Positions 57,644-64,000 of a stretch of 64,000 nt of DNA are shown one piece after another; the first letter of the stretch is position 1; each line of letters starts with the position of its first letter. The translations under genes and the position numbers were made by a program. The stretch comes from Paraburkholderia sp. (lineage in GTDB: Bacteria > Pseudomonadota > Gammaproteobacteria > Burkholderiales > Burkholderiaceae), in NCBI RefSeq assembly GCF_026225065.1, contig NZ_JAMFSB010000112.1:1-64000 (forward strand), in the 5' to 3' direction. The notes under the pieces were generated by a model. The model saw only the letters and a program-made list of their open reading frames with translations. It did no database searches and was not told where the DNA came from.

Positions 57644-58531
57644 TCAGGTGCCGGCCATCAACCGGTCGACGAGTGCCCGCGCAAACGGCGGCAAATCCTT
57701 GACGCTGCGCACGCAGATTTTAAGCTTGCGCTCCGCCCAGGCGTCGTTCAGGCGCACGAGGGCAATCTGCATGGTCTTTCCATGACGTAACGCGACAGAC
57801 TCCGGCACGATGCCGATGCCTACACCAGCCTCGATCATTCGACAAGCCGCCTCGAAGTTACCGACCTGAATGCGCAGCTTGAGCCGCACACCCAGCGTAT
57901 CGGCCGCGCTCGTCACAAACGCGTGAATCGCGCTCGCAGTGGGCAGGCCGACGAAGTTGTCCTCGAGCGTCTGCGCGAAATCGACCGAATGCTCTTGTGC
58001 GAGTGCATGGTCTTTCGAGGTGACGAGGATCAACCGGTCGTCCCGATACGGCAGCATCTCCAGATGCTCGGCGTGCATGTTGCCTGCAACGATGCCGATA
58101 TCCGTCGCGCTATCCGCGACGCCTTTGACGATCTCGCCGCTCAGCACTTCGCGCAAGTCGATGTTGACATCGGGATGGTCGCGCAGGAAATGGCTCAGGA
58201 CATTGGGCAAGAATTCGCTGATCGCCGTGGTGTTGGCCCAGATCCGCACATGACCCTTGATGCCTTCGCCGTACTCCTGCATATCGCCGGCCAGATGCTC
58301 GACGCGCTCGAGCACGAGCCTGGCGTGGTGGACGAACGCCTCGCCGGCCGGTGTCGGCGTCACCCCCTGACTGGTTCGATAGAGCAGTTTGAAGCCGAGT
58401 TGCTCCTCCAGATTCTTGATCCGGTTGCTCGCCGCCGGCGCCGAAAGGTGGGAACGCTCCGCCGCACGGGCAAGATTTTTCGTGTCGGCAACGTTGATGA
58501 TGAGCCGCAGGTCTACAAAGTCGAAATGCAT
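57644..58531 (-). CDS. LysR family transcriptional regulator
   Basis: DLRLIINVADTKNLARAAERSHLSAPAASNRIKNLEEQLGFKLLYR. Confidence 0.93.
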   Translation of the reverse strand: MHFDFVDLRLIINVADTKNLARAAERSHLSAPAASNRIKNLEEQLGFKLLYRTSQGVTPTPAGEAFVHHARLVLERVEHLAGDMQEYGEGIKGHVRIWANTTAISEFLPNVLSHFLRDHPDVNIDLREVLSGEIVKGVADSATDIGIVAGNMHAEHLEMLPYRDDRLILVTSKDHALAQEHSVDFAQTLEDNFVGLPTASAIHAFVTSAADTLGVRLKLRIQVGNFEAACRMIEAGVGIGIVPESVALRHGKTMQIALVRLNDAWAERKLKICVRSVKDLPPFARALVDRLMAGT

Positions 58532-58723
58532 GACGAAAGCCGATGGAGTGAGCGCCGGTGCGCCAACGACCGCCTACGGGCGGACGGCAGCAACGCAAAG
58601 ACCCATCTTAACCGGGCGCGAAACGGCGTTTCAATTAGCCGGATGGCTAGCCTCGGTACGGCCGTGCGGCCATCGTCCCCCGACGGCACGCCGGCAGACA
58701 GCGTCAACTCCGCCTCACTTCCC

Positions 58724-59491
58724 TCAAACAAACGCCAACAGCTTCTCCGCCAGCGCTTGCGGCGCGCTGACCATTGCGTCGTGTCCCGTGGCAATCTCAT
58801 CCCAAGCCCAGTCCCTCTGCGCTCTCACAAAGTCACGGCTGCTTTGCAAAGGGGCGTACACGGGATCGACGCACTGAATGTAGACCTTCGCAAGCGCGCC
58901 GCCCACCGGGCCCGTCAGAGCGATTGGATCATCGAACGTCTTCAACGGATGCGGTGTGCAATGCCGCTCGAGCAATGCGACCTGATCGGGCTCGAACACG
59001 CCGAATGCGCTTGCGGGCGGTACCGGGATGGTCAAACCGTTACTGGTTTCCAGCGCCAGTTGCCTACGCGCCGCGACGTTCTCCGGCGGGAGCCGTGAAA
59101 ACGCCGTCTGCCCATTAGACAGGACGACCGCATCGAGAAACACCAGTTGGCGAATACGCTGCGGCACGCGATCAGCGGCACCGGCGATTGATATGCCGCC
59201 AAAGCTGTGCCCGACCAGAATCACATCGGAGAGGTCGTGCTGCTCAAGCACATCGACGACGTCCTGAATGAAGACCTGCAGATCGATTTGCGGCGACAGC
59301 AGATTGCTACGCTCGCCAAGCCCGCTTAGCGTCGGCGTGAACACACGATGCCCGTGCGAGCGCAGGATCTGCGCAACCGCGTCCCAACACCAGCCGCCGT
59401 GCCAGGCGCCGTGAACCAGCACATAGGTGCGCGGGTTCGCGTGCGCCGGCGTAGCCGATGGCGTATTGGTAGGGGCGTCGAACTGGGTCAA
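58724..59491 (-). CDS. alpha/beta hydrolase
   Basis: YVLVHGAWHGGWCWDAVAQILRSHGHRVFTPTLSGLGER; nucleophile elbow VGHSFGG; TTG start likely. Confidence 0.92.
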   Translation of the reverse strand: MTQFDAPTNTPSATPAHANPRTYVLVHGAWHGGWCWDAVAQILRSHGHRVFTPTLSGLGERSNLLSPQIDLQVFIQDVVDVLEQHDLSDVILVGHSFGGISIAGAADRVPQRIRQLVFLDAVVLSNGQTAFSRLPPENVAARRQLALETSNGLTIPVPPASAFGVFEPDQVALLERHCTPHPLKTFDDPIALTGPVGGALAKVYIQCVDPVYAPLQSSRDFVRAQRDWAWDEIATGHDAMVSAPQALAEKLLAFV

Positions 59492-59658
59492 GGGCGTCTC
59501 CTTCGGAAGCTGCGGGTGCGTGCCTCGCGTTGTGCGATGTGTCACGCGGGAGAAGCCGTCAAATCCCGAGGGCTCCGCGCCAGCCGCACTCACATTAAAT
59601 CACGCGCGCTCCTCTCACGCATTGAAGGCTCTTGCGCAAGGCAAGCCCTAACCAAACC

Positions 59659-61065
59659 TCACACCCTCGCAGACTGCCGCGTCACCCCTCCCGTCGCCAC
59701 CTCCGCGCCGCCTGCGCCATACATCTCCGTATCCGGTGAAATCTCTTCGAGCGTCTGCTGGCTGGTCTCGATGCGCAGAGCGAGAATTGCCACGCTCATC
59801 AGCAGCAACACACCGCCAACCATGGCGAGCACACCCGTCACGCCGAAGTGCGTATACAGCAGTAGCGCGACATAAGGCGTCGTCATCGAAGCAGCCCGTC
59901 CGCAGGTCCCGGCGATGCCAGTACCGCGCAAGCGATGCGCCGTCGGAAACAGCTCCGGGATATACCCAAACAGCCCCAGCGTGCAGACCGTGTAAATCGC
60001 GGTGACGAGCGCGAACCCGACGAGTGAGATCGCCGCGGGCGCGCGCATCTGCACATAGATGAGGGCCAGCACGATCGTCACGATGGAAAACAGCACGAGG
60101 CCGTTACGTCGCCCCATACGATCAGTCACAAAGTAGCCGACCACGGCGCCAAACGGCGCCCCGAACGACATCAGCAGCACAAAGCCGAGCGACTGTACGA
60201 TCGTCAACCCTTCCTTGACGAAGAACGTCGGTAGCCAGGCCACGAAGCCATACAGCGACATATTGATCGCCATACACGTGAGCGCGGCCACCAGCGTGCG
60301 CCCGATCATCCCGCGCGCAAACAGCGCAGACAGCGGCGCCGCAGGTACTTCGTGGCTCACCACGCGCGCCACCGGCGGCAGTTTGCCGACGCGCGCCTCG
60401 ACCTCACGCTCGATCGCCGAGACCGTCGTTTCGGCTTCATCGAGGCGGCCCACCGTTTCGAGCCAACGCGGCGATTCCGGCATGCGGTGGCGCAGGAACC
60501 AGACGACCAGCGCGCCGACACCGGCAATCGCAAACATGTAGCGCCAGCCCAGATGCGGAATCACCCAGTAGCCGACCGCCGTCGCGCCGAGCAATCCCGA
60601 GTTGATGATCAGCGCCAGCAGCGAAGTCCAGCGCCCTCGCGTGGCCGGCGGGACGAATTCGCACAGCGTGCCGGCCGCTACCACCAGTTCCGCGCCGAGC
60701 CCGACGCCCATCAGGAAGCGCAGCAGAATCAGCCAATAGATGTTCGGCGCGAAACACGCGGCCAGCGACGCGAGACCGAAGATCGCCAGATTCGCCTGAT
60801 AGGAATAGCGCCGGCCAAAACGGTCGCCGAGATAACCCGACAGGCCCGCGCCGATCATCATGCCCATGAAAGTCGCGGAGATGAAAAACGAGCCGAGCCG
60901 TAAATCGGTGAAGCCCGTCTTGACCATCGCGGCGAGCGAGCCGTTGGCGAGATAGATGTCGAACGCGTCGAGAAACGCGCCCGCGCCGATCAGGCCGAGG
61001 ATCTTCCAGTGAAAACGACTGATAGGCAGGCGGTCGAGCCGCGCGCCGGAATTAACGGTAGCCAA
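59659..61065 (-). CDS. MFS transporter (sugar/aromatic acid-type)
   Basis: GAFLDAFDIYLANGS; GYLGDRFGRRYSYQ; VTDRMGRRNGLV; probable TTG start at 61065. Confidence 0.9.
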   Translation of the reverse strand: MATVNSGARLDRLPISRFHWKILGLIGAGAFLDAFDIYLANGSLAAMVKTGFTDLRLGSFFISATFMGMMIGAGLSGYLGDRFGRRYSYQANLAIFGLASLAACFAPNIYWLILLRFLMGVGLGAELVVAAGTLCEFVPPATRGRWTSLLALIINSGLLGATAVGYWVIPHLGWRYMFAIAGVGALVVWFLRHRMPESPRWLETVGRLDEAETTVSAIEREVEARVGKLPPVARVVSHEVPAAPLSALFARGMIGRTLVAALTCMAINMSLYGFVAWLPTFFVKEGLTIVQSLGFVLLMSFGAPFGAVVGYFVTDRMGRRNGLVLFSIVTIVLALIYVQMRAPAAISLVGFALVTAIYTVCTLGLFGYIPELFPTAHRLRGTGIAGTCGRAASMTTPYVALLLYTHFGVTGVLAMVGGVLLLMSVAILALRIETSQQTLEEISPDTEMYGAGGAEVATGGVTRQSARV

Positions 61066-61384
61066 GCTTTGTCTCCTGTGTCGACCGGGGTTGGCGCTTT
61101 CGCTGTCGACCAGAGGTGACGCTTTAGCGCTCACTCTGGTCCTATGCAAAGCACTTACTCCCAGTCTCATGCTCTTGCGGCGAGGTCCGCACGTTCTACG
61201 AAGCTTGCGCGGCTGTCTTGGGCGGAACGACAGCTCTAATACGAGCCCCTGGGTGTCACGGCTTCGGTCAGCCTTCTCCAGAGCAGGCTAAGATTGCAAT
61301 ACCCGGCCTAAAGTGGGAATTCGCATTGTTGGAAGCCAGTGTTTCGCTGAGGTTAATGGGGCGCAACGGCTCGGCTCTTTCGCC

Positions 61385-62191
61385 TCAACCCTGACCGAGA
61401 ATCCGCCGTGCCTTCAGGATCACAGGCAGATCGACCATCTTGCCGTCGACGGCCACCGCAGCCCCCTTGCTCGCCTCCACGGCCTGCAACACCCGCGCGG
61501 CCCACGCCTGATCTGCGTCGCTCCACGCATAAGCACGGTGCACCGCATCGATCTGCTTCGGATGGATGCACAGCTTGCCGCCGAAGCCGAAACGGCGTCC
61601 ACGCCGCGCATCGGCTTCGATGACGGCTGCATCGTCGATCGTGGTCGACACGCCGTCCACCGGCGCGCCGATTCCGGCCGACCGCGAAGCGAGCACGATC
61701 TGCGAGCGGAACAGATGCAATTCCTCCCCATCGCCGTCGATACCCAGATCGATCTGGAAATCGAGCGTCCCGAACACGATGCGGCTCACGCGAGACGCTG
61801 CGCACAAGACCGCCAGGTTGGCAAAGCCGCGGGCCGTTTCTACGATCAGTAGCACGCTGAGCGCCGCGTGCGCGTGGGCCAACACCGCACTCACCTGCTC
61901 TGGCGTCTCCGCCTTCGGCAACACCACTCCGGCGATACCCGGATGCCCTGCGAGCGCGGCGATGTCGTCAGCAAACCAGCGCGTGTCCGAGCCGTTGATA
62001 CGCACCCATGCCGGCCGCGCGGCATTTGCGGCAGCGAGAACGGCTGCGCGCGCGGCAGGTTTTTCATCGGGCTGCACCGCATCTTCAAGGTCGAGGATCA
62101 CAGCGTCCGCGCCCGCTGCATGCGCCTTCTCAAACCGCTCGGGACGGTTGCCCGGCACGAACAGATATGAACGCGGCAGCATGGTGCTCAT
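61385..62191 (-). CDS. HpcH/HpaI aldolase / citrate lyase beta-like (CitE-like CoA ester lyase)
   Basis: RSYLFVPGNRPERFEKAHAAGADAVILDLEDAV; GFGGKLCIHPKQIDAV. Confidence 0.95.
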   Translation of the reverse strand: MSTMLPRSYLFVPGNRPERFEKAHAAGADAVILDLEDAVQPDEKPAARAAVLAAANAARPAWVRINGSDTRWFADDIAALAGHPGIAGVVLPKAETPEQVSAVLAHAHAALSVLLIVETARGFANLAVLCAASRVSRIVFGTLDFQIDLGIDGDGEELHLFRSQIVLASRSAGIGAPVDGVSTTIDDAAVIEADARRGRRFGFGGKLCIHPKQIDAVHRAYAWSDADQAWAARVLQAVEASKGAAVAVDGKMVDLPVILKARRILGQG

Positions 62192-63567
62192 GCAGTCACC
62201 TCTTCCGCAAACACCGCTCCGACGCGGGCTTGCGATGCAATCTGCCAGGCCTGCTCGAGCAACTGCGACGCCTCTTCCTCCGAGGCTGCGGAGGAAAACG
62301 CCGCCAACCGCTGCAGCTTGGTCGTCAGCTCAGCACGCGTCAGCGTATTGCCGGGGTCTCCTTTAGGCTCATCCACACGGCCGTGGAGCGTGCGGCCATC
62401 GCGCGTCTCGACGGTAACCTTGCCTATCCAGCGCGCCGGATAGGCGCTATCCACTTCGGCGTCGAAGGCCATCTCGACCTTGTCGCGGAAGGCGGCGATC
62501 GCGGCATCGTCGAAGCCTTGTTCGAACTCGGTCACGCCCGCATAGCCGTGATACGCGACGAGACCCAGCACAGTGCCCATGTTGAACTTGGCCTGATGCA
62601 CGGTGCGCGGATTGACGACCGGGCCCAGCACATCGATTGCGCCTTGATGCACGTGAGTCGTGACCTTCACGATCTCCTGCGGCGCCAGGGCGTGTTGCTG
62701 AACCACCGCGAGCAGCGCGTCCGCCGCAGGATGCGTGTGGCGGCAAGCCGCGTGATACTTGAACGACGTTTCGGCAGTAGCCCAGCGGCTGCCAAGCCGG
62801 TCGACCAGACGCGCGGGATCCGCGTCGCTCGACATACCCGCCGCCATCCCCTGCGCCCCTTCGAGGATGTGCGTCGCGCCTTTGAAGCCGTCGCCGGCGA
62901 GTTGTGCGGCCATCAGGCCATTAGCCGCGGCCATCGCCGTATGTAGCTGTTTCGAATCCGCCCCGTCGCGCAGGAATTCCCACAGACCGCTCGCCTGGGT
63001 GCCTGCCGAGCCGAAAGCGTCCAGCATTTGCGCGGGCGTGAGACCGAGAAGCCGACCTGCGGTAGCGGCGGCGGCCACCGTGCCAGCCGTGCCGGTCGTA
63101 TGGAACACCTTGTAGTGCGAGCGGCCGAGAAACTCGCCAATGCGAATTCCAACCTCATAACCCGCCACCACCGCCGCAATGAATTCACGCCCCGATACGT
63201 GGTTTGCTTGCGCCAGCGCAAGCGCCACCGGGAACACGACGGTGGCCGGATGAAATACCGAACCGTTGTGCACGTCGTCCTGCTCGGCGAAGTGCGAAGC
63301 GGCGCCGTTCACCATTGCCGCAAAATACGGTGTCGTGCGACTACGATCGATCAGGACTTCGCAAGGACCCTCTGCGAGAGCGCCGCCCGCCTGGCGTGCA
63401 AAGCGCGCGATGCTCTCGACAGGCCGTGCGCCTTTACCGGCAAGCGCCGAGCCTAACCAGTCCACGTAAAGATTGACGGTGCGTTCGACCACCGCGTGGG
63501 GGATGGACTCGAAGTCCAGTTGTGCGGCAAATGTCGCCAGCGTACGGCTCGGGTGATCGGTCATCAT
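62188..63567 (-). CDS. MmgE/PrpD family protein
   Basis: ANGAASHFAEQDDVHNGSVFHPATVVFPVALALAQ; KYHAACRHTHPAADA. Confidence 0.94.
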   Translation of the reverse strand: MMTDHPSRTLATFAAQLDFESIPHAVVERTVNLYVDWLGSALAGKGARPVESIARFARQAGGALAEGPCEVLIDRSRTTPYFAAMVNGAASHFAEQDDVHNGSVFHPATVVFPVALALAQANHVSGREFIAAVVAGYEVGIRIGEFLGRSHYKVFHTTGTAGTVAAAATAGRLLGLTPAQMLDAFGSAGTQASGLWEFLRDGADSKQLHTAMAAANGLMAAQLAGDGFKGATHILEGAQGMAAGMSSDADPARLVDRLGSRWATAETSFKYHAACRHTHPAADALLAVVQQHALAPQEIVKVTTHVHQGAIDVLGPVVNPRTVHQAKFNMGTVLGLVAYHGYAGVTEFEQGFDDAAIAAFRDKVEMAFDAEVDSAYPARWIGKVTVETRDGRTLHGRVDEPKGDPGNTLTRAELTTKLQRLAAFSSAASEEEASQLLEQAWQIASQARVGAVFAEEVTA

Positions 63568-63574
63568 AGAAGCC

Positions 63575-64000
63575 TCAAATGGTGCCGGTCACGCGCAGCG
63601 CATCGATCTGCGCGCTGTCGTAACCGAGTTCGCGCAGGATCGCGTCGGTGTGTTCGCCTAACGCCGGCACCGGGTCCATGCGCGGGTCAAAGTCGGTGGG
63701 CAAGCCTGGCGGCAACAAGGCAGGGATCATGCCGGCCGGCGTGCCGACCTCTTGCCAACGCTCGCGCGCGGCTAGTTGCGGATGCACCCATACGTCGTTG
63801 AGCGTATTCATCTGCGCGTTGGCAATGGCCGCCGCTTCCAGTCGCTCGATCACTTGTGCCGCCGTCAACGGCGCGAATGCCTCGACGATCACCGCGCGCA
63901 GCGCCTCGCGTGCCAACGTGCGCTTCGAATTCGAAGCGAAGCGCAGATCGGTGGCAAGCTCGGGTTGCACAAGCACCTGCTCGCAAAACAGCTTCCATTC
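63575..64000 (-). CDS. CoA transferase, CaiB/BaiF (family III), truncated by window edge
   Basis: LRFASNSKRTLAREALRAVIVEAFAPLTAAQVIERLEAAAIANAQMNTLNDVWVHPQLAARERW. Confidence 0.9.
   Translation of the reverse strand, partial: EWKLFCEQVLVQPELATDLRFASNSKRTLAREALRAVIVEAFAPLTAAQVIERLEAAAIANAQMNTLNDVWVHPQLAARERWQEVGTPAGMIPALLPPGLPTDFDPRMDPVPALGEHTDAILRELGYDSAQIDALRVTGTI

Noticed and set aside
1-64000. CRISPR arrays, tRNA/rRNA genes, transposases, prophage genes
   Set aside because: Looked for regularly spaced direct repeats, cloverleaf-like sequences and mobile-element proteins; none could be supported by reading the sequence. A tRNAscan-SE/Infernal run would be needed to exclude RNA genes formally.

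Overview
A 64 kb, GC-rich chromosomal window with gene content and style typical of Burkholderia/Paraburkholderia (inferred from protein families; no database search was run). It is mostly metabolic and accessory chromosome. I see no rRNA, tRNA, CRISPR array, transposase or prophage module that I can support. Main blocks: (1) a sugar-acid-type catabolic operon (two DapA-family proteins, two MFS transporters, FAD-linked oxidase, GntR regulator); (2) a GMC oxidoreductase / MR-MLE enolase / MFS / ALDH cluster; (3) a ~650 bp intergenic nested inverted-repeat element at about 17.69-18.34 kb; (4) a two-component region with an intact histidine kinase next to a response regulator whose receiver lacks the phosphorylation residues, plus a canonical response regulator and tandem small secreted proteins; (5) two adjacent DedA fusions (DedA-PAP2-LssY and DedA-rhodanese); (6) two near-identical CspA genes and an H-NS-like protein with an AKKA-rich tail; (7) Pit transporter / PPK2; (8) an overlapping four-gene set (CDP-alcohol phosphatidyltransferase, 2OG-Fe(II) oxygenase, flippase-like membrane protein, sugar/choline-type nucleotidyltransferase), which is my best candidate for an uncharacterised lipid-modification pathway; (9) a lysine/pipecolate-type catabolic cluster; (10) a CoA-transferase / MmgE-PrpD / CitE-like cluster at the right edge. 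Strongest second-look items are the four-gene lipid-like operon, the degenerate receiver beside an intact kinase, the large inverted-repeat element, and tandem minus-strand terminators with no upstream gene at 50.14-50.20 kb.
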